This document shows, piece after piece, positions 24,341 through 32,300 of a stretch of DNA of 32,500 bases. The notes under the pieces were generated by a model, which saw only the letters and a list, made by a program, of their open reading frames with translations, had not been told where the DNA came from and did no database searches. This stretch comes from UBA10365 sp041441915 (GTDB taxonomy: Bacteria > Pseudomonadota > Alphaproteobacteria > Rhodobacterales > Rhodobacteraceae): contig JASDRS010000004.1 of assembly GCA_041441915.1 (NCBI GenBank), positions 1 through 32,500 of the forward strand, read 5' to 3'. How positions within the stretch are numbered: the first letter of the stretch is position 1; the number at the start of each line of letters is the position of its first letter. A program made the translations under genes and the position numbers.

Positions 24341-24786
24341 TGGCAGAGAATCCTACAGAAGTTGTTGCAGGTGGCGCTGTGTTAGCTGTAGCTGTGGCGT
24401 TTTTGGCCTTTGTTGGCCAAAGCACGGGGTATGGCGCAAGCTCTGACAGTTATCCGTTGAAAGCCAGTTTTCGTTCGGCCGATGGTATTACTTTAGGCAG
24501 CGATGTGCGCATGGCCGGGGTGAAAATTGGTGCCATCACCGCAATTGAGCTAAATCCAGAAAGCTTTTTCGCTGATGCGACTCTGTCGCTTAGTAAAACG
24601 GTGCAACTTCCGGATGATTCTGCGGTTATGATTTCTTCCGAAGGTCTTTTGGGTGGCAATTTTGTTGAAATCATACCCGGTGGTAGCGTTGCAATCCTTG
24701 AGGCTGGCGCCGAAATTGAAGATACGCAAGGCTCTGTGAGCCTCATTACATTGCTGATGAAATTCGTGGGTGGCGACGGAAAATGA
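24340..24786 (+). CDS. mlaD: outer-membrane lipid asymmetry protein MlaD (MCE domain)
   Basis: The 148-residue protein has an N-terminal membrane anchor (about 8-27) and one MCE domain (about 38-115: YPLKASFRSADGITLGSDVR, MAGVKIGAI, SSEGLLGGNFVEIIPG). MlaD forms the periplasmic lipid-shuttling ring of the Mla ABC system that returns phospholipids from the outer to the inner membrane. The remaining mla genes are not in the window. It overlaps the NDUFA12 gene by one base and the DUF2155 gene by four, so these three are co-transcribed. Confidence 0.92.
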   Translation: MAENPTEVVAGGAVLAVAVAFLAFVGQSTGYGASSDSYPLKASFRSADGITLGSDVRMAGVKIGAITAIELNPESFFADATLSLSKTVQLPDDSAVMISSEGLLGGNFVEIIPGGSVAILEAGAEIEDTQGSVSLITLLMKFVGGDGK

Positions 24787-25343
24787 GACAAGGGGCTAAG
24801 AATGCCACAGCTTTGGCTGTGGCTCTATGCTTCAGTTTTATGGCGAAGGTGGTACCCGCCCAGATAGCAGAGACGTTGGTTCTAAGTAATGAAAACCAAA
24901 ACGCAAGTGAGCACAGACCGCACCTTGATCCACGGGTCGATCCCTGGGTCTTACAAAAGCAGAGATCGTACCTTGATCCACGGGTCGATCCCTGGGTGCC
25001 AAAAAATACACTCCCACCCCCTTTGCCGACTTTAGAAGAGTTGCCATTAAGTCAGGGCTCTGGAGCGGTTTTGCGAGTTTTGGATAAGGTGGCAGCCTAT
25101 ACGGTTGAAGTGATTTTGCCTAACCATAGTTTTGATGATTTTGGAAATTTGAATATTCGTCTTGATGAATGTCGCTATCTGGCTTTCGACCCCACGGCAA
25201 ATGCTTACGCTCATGTTACTTTGACTGATCCGCAGAAGCCGAAAAGTGATTTTTCTGGTTGGATGATTGCCTCTAGCCCTGCTCTGTCGGCCTTCGATCA
25301 TCCGCGATATGATGTATGGATTATACGCTGTACTCTTCCTTAG
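24783..25343 (+). CDS. exported DUF2155 domain protein with a duplicated DPRVDPWV segment
   Basis: The 186-residue product has a signal peptide (about 8-26), a linker, and a C-terminal DUF2155 domain (about 92-184: GAVLRVLDKVAAYTVEV, LDECRYLAFDP, FSGWMIASSPALSAFDHPRYDVWIIRC). The role of DUF2155 is not established; the gene commonly travels with mlaD and aat in Rhodobacteraceae. The linker holds two copies of LDPRVDPWV at 16-residue spacing, encoded by a perfect 28-bp direct repeat. The ATG overlaps the mlaD stop (ATGA), and the 3' end overlaps the convergent aat gene by 23 bases. Confidence 0.88.
   Translation: MRQGAKNATALAVALCFSFMAKVVPAQIAETLVLSNENQNASEHRPHLDPRVDPWVLQKQRSYLDPRVDPWVPKNTLPPPLPTLEELPLSQGSGAVLRVLDKVAAYTVEVILPNHSFDDFGNLNIRLDECRYLAFDPTANAYAHVTLTDPQKPKSDFSGWMIASSPALSAFDHPRYDVWIIRCTLP
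24922..24997 (+). repeat. 28-bp exact direct repeat inside the DUF2155 gene
   Basis: Copies at 24922-24949 and 24970-24997 begin ACCTTGATCCACGGGTCGAT and are identical over 28 bases, giving a 48-bp (16-codon) in-frame period. The exactness at DNA level suggests a recent duplication or ongoing copy-number change in the linker. Confidence 0.9.
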
Positions 25344-25941
25344 TCTGTGCAACGCGTAGGGCGTTAAAATTGGCGCTTTTTCTTAAGGCTTGGCCCAACT
25401 GCTTTTGAAAAAGATCACGTGCTATTTCAACCCCGCCCAGACTAGCTAGATGATCAGTTAAAAACTGCGTATCAAAAAGGCTAAACCCACCTGCCTTGAG
25501 CCGCTCAACCAAATAAACCAGCGCGACTTTGGACATATCTTTGCGGGTTGAAAACATACTTTCACCAAAAAACGCCCCGCGCAAGGCCACGCCGTAAACG
25601 CCACCCACCATGCCAGATGGATCATAGATTTCAATGCTATGGGCATAGCCTATTTGGTAAAGTTTTTGATAAAGGAGATGAATTTCTTCATTGATCCATG
25701 TTTCATACCGCGCAGCACAGCATTGCATGACGCCCTGAAAATTTTGATCAACCGACACCCAGTAATTTCTTTTGCGCAATGTCTTGTTTAGGCTTTTTGA
25801 AATGTGAAACTGATCAAGCGGAATGATGCCGCGCAGTCTGGGATAAATCCAATTAATCTGCGGGTTATCGCGGCCATTGGCCATGGGAAAAATACCCATG
25901 CTGTAGGCACGCAGCAAAATTTCGGCAGTGAGCTTTGGCAT
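25321..25941 (-). CDS. aat: leucyl/phenylalanyl-tRNA--protein transferase
   Basis: The 206-residue enzyme adds Leu or Phe from aminoacyl-tRNA to proteins with N-terminal Lys or Arg, marking them for ClpAP in the N-end rule pathway. Family segments are LLRAYSMGIFPMA, INWIYPRLRGIIPLD, GGVYGVALRGAFFGESMFS and FDTQFLTDHLASLGG. The start MPKLTAEILL at 25941 fits the family and has AGGAC upstream; a longer frame to 25968 adds nine residues. It is downstream of accC and convergent with the DUF2155 gene. Confidence 0.95.
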   Translation of the reverse strand: MPKLTAEILLRAYSMGIFPMANGRDNPQINWIYPRLRGIIPLDQFHISKSLNKTLRKRNYWVSVDQNFQGVMQCCAARYETWINEEIHLLYQKLYQIGYAHSIEIYDPSGMVGGVYGVALRGAFFGESMFSTRKDMSKVALVYLVERLKAGGFSLFDTQFLTDHLASLGGVEIARDLFQKQLGQALRKSANFNALRVAQTKEEYSV

Positions 25942-25995
25942 GGATGTCCTGTGCAACCGCGCATACAATCTGCGCCTTTGTCAATATAGGGTTTC

Positions 25996-27345
25996 CTAGG
26001 GCCCTAGGTTTTTTTTCAACCACTTTTCAAGCCAATGGATGTTGTAATCTCCGATCAGAACATCTTTTTCTTCTAAGAGTGCGTGAAACAGCGGCACGGT
26101 TGTGTCGATTCCATCAACTATTAATTCGCTCAAAGCGCGCTTCAAGCGTGCCAATGCTTCGGGTCGATCGCGGCCATGCACAATCAATTTTCCGATCAGA
26201 CTGTCATAATAAGGTGGGATCGAGTAGCCGCCATAAAGTGCTGAATCCATGCGCACACCCAAACCGCCAGGCGAGTGAAACACTTTCACTTTGCCAGGGC
26301 AGGGGCTGAAATGCGGCAGTTTTTCGGCATTAATGCGCACTTCAATGGCATGGCCATTGATTTGTAATTCGTCTTGCGTGAAGGACAATTTCATCCCCGA
26401 CGCTATGCGAATTTGCTCACGCACCAGATCTACATTAAAGATAGCTTCGGTTACTGGATGTTCCACTTGCAAGCGGGTGTTCATTTCAATAAAGAAAAAC
26501 TCGCCATCTTCATATAAAAACTCAATTGTTCCAGCGCCTCTATATTTAATTTTTGCTATTGCATCGGCGCAAATTTTGCCTATTTTGCCGCGCAAATCTA
26601 TTGATATTGACGGGCCAGGCGCTTCTTCAAAAACCTTTTGGTGGCGACGCTGCAACGAGCAGTCGCGCTCGCCCAAATGAACAGCCTTGCCTTTGCCATC
26701 GCCAAAGACCTGCACTTCAATATGGCGGGGGTTTTCTAAGTATTTCTCTATATAGACTTCATCATTGCCAAATGCGGCCTTTGACTCGGATCGGGCCGTG
26801 CGAAATGCTAATTCGAGCTCTTGGGCATTTTTAGCGACTTTCATGCCACGCCCACCACCACCAGCGGTGGCTTTAATGATTACTGGAAACCCAATGCCAG
26901 CGGCTGCGCCGATGGCGCTTTCGAAATTGGCAACCCCACCATCAGAGCCGGGAACCACGGGAATCCCTAGGGTCATCGCTGTTTCTTTGGCTGTGATTTT
27001 GTCGCCCATGATGCGAATATGTTCTGCTGTGGGGCCAATAAAAGTAATACCATGATCTTCAAGCGCCTGAGCAAAGCTGGCATTTTCAGACAGAAATCCA
27101 TAACCTGGGTGCACCGCTTGTGCGCCGGTGATTTCGCAGGCCGAAATTATCGCCGCCTTTGACAGATAGCTGTCGGTGCTGGACGCGGGCCCAATGCAGA
27201 TTGATTCGTCGGCCATGCGCACATGCATCGCGTCGGTATCGGCCGTGGAATGCACCGCCACAGACTTTACCCCCATTTCGCGGCAGGCACGGATAACGCG
27301 CAGGGCAATTTCACCACGATTGGCCACTAGTATTTTATCAAACAT
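25996..27345 (-). CDS. accC: acetyl-CoA carboxylase, biotin carboxylase subunit
   Basis: The 449-residue enzyme carboxylates the biotin on AccB using ATP and bicarbonate, the first step of fatty-acid synthesis. It begins MFDKILVANRGEIALRVIRA and shows the ATP-grasp glycine loop GGGGRGM (162-168), HIEVQVFGD, ERDCSLQRRHQKV and FIEMNTRLQVEHPVTE. The start at 27345 is the family start; the ten-residue upstream extension would use a TTG overlapping the accB stop. It follows accB with a 22-base gap. The last codons contain an A-rich run followed by the 14-bp palindrome CCTAGGGCCCTAGG (25995-26008), which includes the stop. Confidence 0.97.
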   Translation of the reverse strand: MFDKILVANRGEIALRVIRACREMGVKSVAVHSTADTDAMHVRMADESICIGPASSTDSYLSKAAIISACEITGAQAVHPGYGFLSENASFAQALEDHGITFIGPTAEHIRIMGDKITAKETAMTLGIPVVPGSDGGVANFESAIGAAAGIGFPVIIKATAGGGGRGMKVAKNAQELELAFRTARSESKAAFGNDEVYIEKYLENPRHIEVQVFGDGKGKAVHLGERDCSLQRRHQKVFEEAPGPSISIDLRGKIGKICADAIAKIKYRGAGTIEFLYEDGEFFFIEMNTRLQVEHPVTEAIFNVDLVREQIRIASGMKLSFTQDELQINGHAIEVRINAEKLPHFSPCPGKVKVFHSPGGLGVRMDSALYGGYSIPPYYDSLIGKLIVHGRDRPEALARLKRALSELIVDGIDTTVPLFHALLEEKDVLIGDYNIHWLEKWLKKNLGP

Positions 27346-27367
27346 CTTATCGGTCAAGATCACGCCC

Positions 27368-27844
27368 TCATTCAATGATCAAAAGCAGCGCGCCATATTC
27401 AACCGGGGTACCATCGGTCACGACAATGCGCTTTACCGTTCCAGCACGCGTAGAGGGAATATGGTTCATGGTTTTCATCGCTTCAATTATCAGCAGTGTT
27501 TGCCCTTCCGTCACAACTGAACCTATGCCAACGAATGGCGCCGAGCCTGGCTCCACAGACAGGTAAACTGTACCCACCATGGGCGAGGTCAATGCGCCTG
27601 GATGTTGTGCCAGATCTTCGTTTGTGGCAGGTGCCTTCTGTGCTGGGGAGATTGTCACAGGCGCAGGAGTTGCTTCCACAATCGAAGTGGCTGACACGGC
27701 GGCCTGTTTTGCCACGCGTACATCTAATGAATCATTGGTTCCAAAGTTTCTTTTTACAGAAAGCTCTGTAAGTTCGTTTTTATTCAATAAATCGGCCAAA
27801 GCCTGAATGAATTTAACATCTGCATCAGTTGATTGCTTGCTCAT
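27368..27844 (-). CDS. accB: acetyl-CoA carboxylase, biotin carboxyl carrier protein
   Basis: The 158-residue protein has an N-terminal helical part, an Ala/Pro-rich linker (about 50-80) and a C-terminal biotinyl domain with the attachment Lys124 in EAMKTMN. The domain carries the family segments SPMVGTVYLSVEPG and VGIGSVVTEGQTLLIIEAMK. A GAGG ribosome site lies five bases upstream of the ATG. It leads the accB-accC-aat group. The aroQ gene that often precedes accB in proteobacteria is not recognisable upstream; that region looks decayed. Confidence 0.96.
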   Translation of the reverse strand: MSKQSTDADVKFIQALADLLNKNELTELSVKRNFGTNDSLDVRVAKQAAVSATSIVEATPAPVTISPAQKAPATNEDLAQHPGALTSPMVGTVYLSVEPGSAPFVGIGSVVTEGQTLLIIEAMKTMNHIPSTRAGTVKRIVVTDGTPVEYGALLLIIE

Positions 27845-29112
27845 ACTAACCTCGGCTAAAGTTTATTATTCTTGCTTAGATACCAGTTTTGCTCTGGTTT
27901 CAAATTACTATACGCGAGCATTGGTCCCGTGCAAAGCAGTGGTTAACCTTTGGGCCCTTAAAACATGAAAAATAATGTTGTCTAGCAAGCATTTGCGTAA
28001 TCGCCTGAACGTCTAGCTCATGATCTTCAAGCGGCGGCAGGCCCAAAACGCTACAAGTAGGCACCTGCCCAGAATTTTTGACGAAAATAGTAAAATTACC
28101 GCCGTACTAAAGTGTAATCAGTTTTGTTCAATTTCTGCACGCTCATACCATTCTCGTGGTGGGGTAATTCGACCTGCGCGCGCAGGCTCGATTTGCCAAG
28201 AAACAATGTGGTGTTGCTTTTGGGTTTGGCCCAATTGTCGTTGGTGGCTTCCGCTCCCGTAAGCGTCGTATGAAATAAGAAACAATTTGGCGTGCTAATG
28301 GAAATCACAATCAGCAGATGGGCAGCCTTGCCTGTGCGCGTGTCGCGTACGATCCTTTAAATATTAATTTTTTAGTGGCCAAAATTATTGATCTAGCGTG
28401 TGTAACGCGCGACAGTTGTGGTTCGAGATGGTCCGCAAGGAAAATTTGGTAAGGTTTTTGTTGATCACGCCATTTTGGTAACTGTGATTGAAGCTAAAAC
28501 CAATGGCGTCATCGCTGAATTGGAACCTGTGCCTTGCAAGTTAAACCCATACAGGCGCGGTATTGATTTTTGACTTGATAGACTCCATGCTTTTACCTTT
28601 GCAAAATGGCCTTTTTTAATATTGCGAGCTGATTTGGACAGATGGGCTCGACTACCTACTCATTCTTCAAATAACCAACATGAGGGTTGTGAAGTTGCGC
28701 CTGACCTTTGGAACGGTGAAATATCATAACTGGGACACTCTTTATATTATTTTGCCAACTAAAGGCTGTCGCTGCCAGTCTATGCGCATGAAGGCAGAAA
28801 ATAAGTTGGCTGAAATAACGAAGTTTAAAACCAAATTTTTTTAGTAGGTATCGCGTCCAGAAACCCACTTTCAGGCCGTTCTTTACACTATTCCATTAGT
28901 CTTAGTTCCAAGCCGCTGACCTAAGGGTGGGCGGCATCATCTTAGTGCCATAGCGCCAACTTGGGTGTTTGAGCATTAAAACATGATGGGAAACGCCGCC
29001 TCTCTAGAAAAATTGTAGTAAAATCATGGCATTAGTTCTTAGCGTATATCTAATAGCCCCATTGACGAGGATGCAACGCCCAGTTTGATTTAAAGCATCA
29101 ATGGCCTTTGGA
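27845..29112. other. gene-poor, apparently decaying stretch
   Basis: No intact gene was found in these roughly 1.27 kb. Several protein-like but broken open stretches occur. On the minus strand, 27900-28106 reads FTIFVKNSGQ, SVLGLPPLEDHELDVQAITQ and FKGPKVNHCFARDQC, preceded by a stop and without a good start; another frame upstream (to about 28308) reads KSSLRAQVELPHHENGMSVQ. On the plus strand, about 28405-28575 reads VVVRDGPQGKFGKVFVDHA and TVIEAKTNGVIAELEPVP without a start. I cannot name the ancestral genes. The pattern suggests several decayed genes rather than a functional intergenic region. Confidence 0.5.
27900..28106 (-). pseudogene. probable gene remnant, unknown family
   Basis: A 68-codon stretch, closed by an upstream TAG and lacking a plausible start, reads like real protein (FTIFVKNSGQVPTCSVLG, then LPPLEDHELDVQAITQMLA and FKGPKVNHCFARDQC) and ends with TGA shortly upstream of accB. 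A neighbouring minus-strand frame ending near 28096 may be its shifted 5' part. The family is not recognised. Confidence 0.35.
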
Positions 29113-29544
29113 CTATTTTTCTGTTTGGACCATACTGTCGATCTGATTGCGCAGACCTTCCAGCTGGTAGCCATATTGCGCTGGAATCGCGATCAGATCA
29201 TCTGTTGACATTTGTCCGGCTTGGCTGAGCGCCCAGACAATACTAGAACGATTTCCAGACGCGCAATAGGCCAAGATGGGTCCCTTTGTCGCCGCAATAG
29301 CGTCAGCTTGAGCTGTAATATTTTGTAATGTGATGGCGCCGCTAACTACGGGATTGGCTATAAATATAAGACCTAAAGCTTCGGCCGCGCCGCGCATCTG
29401 CGCAATATGTAAATGAGGCGGAATTTCTGCGTCGGGGCGATTGTCGATCACCATATAATATCCCCCAGCTTTTAATGCCGCAAGATCAGTTAAATCGATC
29501 TGTGGACTTACAGAATAGGCTGATGTAAGGTTGCGAATATCCAT
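29113..29544 (-). CDS. TIGR01244 family / DUF442 phosphatase-like protein (BLH-type)
   Basis: The 143-residue protein has the cysteine phosphatase-like fold of the TIGR01244 'sulfur transferase' or beta-lactamase-hydrolase-like group: VSPQIDLTDLAALKAGGY, VIDNRPDAE (33-40), and the signature loop AYCASGNRSS with Cys94 and Arg99. Members are often linked to sulfide handling or occur fused to MBL persulfide dioxygenases; the substrate here cannot be told. An AGGG ribosome site precedes the ATG. It stands alone. Confidence 0.85.
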   Translation of the reverse strand: MDIRNLTSAYSVSPQIDLTDLAALKAGGYYMVIDNRPDAEIPPHLHIAQMRGAAEALGLIFIANPVVSGAITLQNITAQADAIAATKGPILAYCASGNRSSIVWALSQAGQMSTDDLIAIPAQYGYQLEGLRNQIDSMVQTEK

Positions 29545-29624
29545 ATGTTACCCTTTTAAGCTCATAATTTTTTACCGCCCGCCGAAGCCTTTGTGAGCCG
29601 TACAAAGCGCCAGCTTGTAGTACG

Positions 29625-29840
29625 TTAAGTCAAAAAAATACCAAAAACCACCGCAATAAGTCCTAAGGTAGAAATACCTAAAGCCGCAAAATTAAGTGCC
29701 ACAACTTTTTGCAGTGTTTTGCGCATGTCATCCTCTGACTTGGCGGTTTTGCGGGCGATCAGCACCAATCTTATACACCAAAAAAGGCCCAAAACACCCA
29801 CGATGGAAAGACAAGCGCCGATGATAATGGTCAAATACAT
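29625..29840 (-). CDS. small two-span membrane protein, hypothetical (71 aa)
   Basis: The product consists of a hydrophobic helix (about 3-28, TIIIGACLSIVGVLGLFWCI), a short charged loop (ARKTAKSEDDMRKTLQK) and a second helix (about 48-70). GAGG stands six bases upstream of the ATG. No function is recognised. Confidence 0.65.
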   Translation of the reverse strand: MYLTIIIGACLSIVGVLGLFWCIRLVLIARKTAKSEDDMRKTLQKVVALNFAALGISTLGLIAVVFGIFLT

Positions 29841-30036
29841 ATATCCTCGTCAGATGTGGTAAGTGTCTCAATAGGTACCCGAGCCGAGCGCTTTGCGCAA
29901 GATCACCCCGCCTTGATTCTGTGCGCGACCCAAAGTCACTTTGGGGAAGGGAATAAAATTTTACAATTGGGCTGAGGTGGCTTGATCCTTGGCGCTGGCA
30001 GGGTTAGGGAGGGTGAGAAGATCTTACGAGGCAGAC

Positions 30037-30291
30037 ATGAACGATTTAACCAACAGCTATAACGTTACCTCCGAAGAATTGCGCCAATTCATCGAACGGT
30101 TTGAGCAGCTTGATTCTGAGAAAAAAGATCTGGCCGAACAGCAAAAAGAATTAATGGCCGAAGCCAAAGGCCGCGGCTATGACACAAAAATTTTGCGTAA
30201 AGTAATTTCCTTGCGCAAACGCTCGGCAGATGATGTTGCCGAAGAAGAAGCGGTACTTGAGCTTTATAAGACCGCCCTGGGCATGGCCTAG
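30037..30291 (+). CDS. GapR-family DNA-binding protein (DUF2312)
   Basis: An 84-residue helical protein that fits DUF2312: ELRQFIERFEQLDSEKKDL, AEAKGRGYDTKILRKVI and LRKRSADDVAEEEAVLELY. GapR of Caulobacter binds overtwisted AT-rich DNA and aids replication. The start at 30037 has GAGG six bases upstream; a longer frame from 29989 adds 16 residues without a ribosome site. Full-length for the family. Confidence 0.93.
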   Translation: MNDLTNSYNVTSEELRQFIERFEQLDSEKKDLAEQQKELMAEAKGRGYDTKILRKVISLRKRSADDVAEEEAVLELYKTALGMA

Positions 30292-30359
30292 GGGGTGCCC
30301 ATTTTTGAGTAAAGTGCACTATATAGACAGGGCTTGACCTTTCCTATAGGTCTCCTTGC

Positions 30360-32027
30360 ATGCCAGATTTAAACAATTCATATAAGCCGCGCGCTACCGC
30401 TCTGCAAGTTTTAGGGGTAAGGCTCTGGCCTTTGGCTTATTTGGGTCTGGTGGGGCTGATTTTGTCACCGTTGGTGTCGATCTGCGTAATTTCTCTCTCT
30501 GGGAAAGACAATATTTGGCCGCATCTTTTGGCGACGGTTTTGCCGCGCTATATGATTAACAGCGCCTACTTGATGGTGTTCGTCGGACTTTTTGCGGTGG
30601 TAACGGGCACGGTGACGGCTTGGTTGGTGACGATGTATCAGTTCCCGGCTAAACGGTTTTTTGATTTTGCGCTTTTGTTCCCTCTGGCAATCCCCGCCTA
30701 TGTTAGTGCCTACGCTTTGGTCGATTTCCTCGATTATGCTGGCCCCGTGCAAAGCCTTTTACGCGGGCTTATGGGTTGGCAGTCTGCACAGGACTATTGG
30801 TTTTTTCAAACGCGCTCGCGCGGAGGTGCCGCATTTGTAATGGGTATGGCCTTTTACCCCTATGTGTTTTTGCTGGCGCGCGCAGCATTTCGCGAACAAT
30901 CGGGAAGCTCGTACGAGGTTGCCCGCGCTTTAGGACTTGGCCCATGGCGGCAATTTTGGCGCGTTGGCCTACCTTTGGCCCGCCCTGCGATCGCGGCTGG
31001 GTTGGCGCTTGTGATGATGGAGACGGTGGCTGATTTTGGCACGGTGGCACATTTTGGCGTGCAAACATTGACCACTGGCATTTTTAACCAATGGCTGGTC
31101 GCGGGCAATGCCGCGGGTGCAGCGCAAATTGCCTTAATGATGCTGATTGTGATTGCTGGTTTGACCTATGGCGAAAAACGTGGTCGCCGGCATGCGAGAT
31201 ACCACCGCAATAGCCGCGCCCCCAAGCCAGTCGATGCCGCACAACTGAAAGGCTCTAACGCTGGTCTGGCATTTTCCATCTGTTTGGCGCCCTTTTTTTT
31301 TGGCTTTATCTTGCCAGTCGCGGTGATGCTATTTCATTCGTTGGGTGCGCCAAAAAATTGGATGGCCAAAGGGCTGGTGCAAGCTATTGGCAATAGTTTT
31401 TTGGTTGCAAGCACGGCTGCAAGCTTGACTGTCCTGGGTGCATTGGTTTTAGTTTATGCTATTCGATTATCAGGATCGCCCTTGGCGCGTATGGTGATGC
31501 CGCTGATGGGTCTGGGCTATGCCACACCAGGTGCTGTTTTGGCATTGGGACTATTAATTCCACTGGCCGCCTTTGATAATTGGCTGGCGGATTGGATCTT
31601 GGTGCTCACGGGCCATGACCCGGGTCTTTTGCTGACGGGTAGCGCGGCTGCAATTATTTTGGCCTTTATTGTTCGGTTTTTTGGCGTGGCTCAGGGTGCT
31701 GTTGATGGGGCCTTTGGTCGAATTTCACCCAGTCTGCCGATGGTGGCACGTTCGCTTGGGCAGGGCGCAGGCGGTGTTTTGCGCTCGGTTTATATACCCT
31801 TGATGCGGGGTTCCGTGGCAACCGCGGGGATCTTGGTTTTTGTTGATTGCGTGAAGGAACTTCCCGCCACACTTTTGTTGCGCCCATTTAATTTTAATAC
31901 CTTGGCAACAAGGGTCTATGAACAGGCCAGTCTAGAGCATCTTGATACCGCCGCGCCCGCCGCGCTGATTGTGGTGGCATTCGGCTTAACCGCTGTGGGC
32001 TTGCTCAAGCGCGCCAATTTGCAGTAG
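30360..32027 (+). CDS. iron-type ABC transporter permease, fused double domain (FbpB-like)
   Basis: The 555-residue inner-membrane protein has about twelve spans in two permease halves, each with the cytoplasmic coupling loop (ARALGLGPWRQFWRVGLPLA in the first half, VARSLGQGAGGVLRSVYIPL in the second). This is the FbpB/SfuB-type layout for ferric iron import, but thiamine- or polyamine-type relatives share it. No ATPase or binding protein is encoded on either side within the window (GapR is upstream, tRNA-Thr downstream), so its partners are elsewhere. The ribosome site is weak. Confidence 0.85.
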   Translation: MPDLNNSYKPRATALQVLGVRLWPLAYLGLVGLILSPLVSICVISLSGKDNIWPHLLATVLPRYMINSAYLMVFVGLFAVVTGTVTAWLVTMYQFPAKRFFDFALLFPLAIPAYVSAYALVDFLDYAGPVQSLLRGLMGWQSAQDYWFFQTRSRGGAAFVMGMAFYPYVFLLARAAFREQSGSSYEVARALGLGPWRQFWRVGLPLARPAIAAGLALVMMETVADFGTVAHFGVQTLTTGIFNQWLVAGNAAGAAQIALMMLIVIAGLTYGEKRGRRHARYHRNSRAPKPVDAAQLKGSNAGLAFSICLAPFFFGFILPVAVMLFHSLGAPKNWMAKGLVQAIGNSFLVASTAASLTVLGALVLVYAIRLSGSPLARMVMPLMGLGYATPGAVLALGLLIPLAAFDNWLADWILVLTGHDPGLLLTGSAAAIILAFIVRFFGVAQGAVDGAFGRISPSLPMVARSLGQGAGGVLRSVYIPLMRGSVATAGILVFVDCVKELPATLLLRPFNFNTLATRVYEQASLEHLDTAAPAALIVVAFGLTAVGLLKRANLQ

Positions 32028-32099
32028 CCTGAAAAATAATTGTATAAGCAATTGCGAAGGGCTTGCAACCCATCATCAGGAGAGTTAAAGAAAATCACT

Positions 32100-32175
32100 G
32101 CCCTTATAGCTCAGTTGGTAGAGCATCTGATTTGTAATCAGAGGGTCCGCGGTTCGAGTCCGTGTGGGGGCACCA
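32100..32175 (+). tRNA. tRNA-Thr (TGT)
   Basis: The 76-base gene starts GCCCTTATAGCTCAGTTGG, has the anticodon arm CTGAT-TTTGTAA-ATCAG (anticodon TGT), T-loop GTTCGAGT and an acceptor TGGGGGC-A followed by an encoded CCA. The acceptor includes two G-T pairs. A perfect 11-bp tandem repeat follows about 47 bases downstream. Confidence 0.95.
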
Positions 32176-32222
32176 TTAAAATCAAGGGGTTAGCTGTAAT
32201 TCGACCTAAACCTATAAGGTTT

Positions 32223-32244
32223 TGGGTTACAAATGGGTTACAAA
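32223..32244. repeat. 11-bp tandem repeat downstream of tRNA-Thr
   Basis: TGGGTTACAAA occurs twice without a gap. Short GGTTACAAA repeats just downstream of tRNA genes are often seen at integration sites ahead of integrase genes; here no integrase is visible before the window ends. Confidence 0.6.
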
Positions 32245-32300
32245 ACTTCGCCGTTTGACGGTGAAACAGTCCTTATTTGTGTTCATAGATGCCTCAAAAC

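Noticed and set aside
25995..26016. Palindrome followed by eight T residues as a plus-strand terminator
   Set aside because: No plus-strand gene ends here, and a 14-bp palindrome without a loop makes a poor hairpin; for the minus-strand accC the T-run is on the wrong side.
25995..26025. A-rich run at the end of accC resembling a -1 frameshift slippery heptamer (A AAA AAC) followed by the palindrome CCTAGGGCCCTAGG
   Set aside because: The protein already has its normal family length at the 0-frame stop, the palindrome abuts the slip site with no spacer and cannot form a good loop, and a shifted product would merely read into the aat upstream region.
29929..29945. CCCAAAG-TCA-CTTTGGG hairpin upstream of gapR
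   Set aside because: A perfect 7-bp stem but without a T-tract on either strand and not placed at a gene end; it could be chance.
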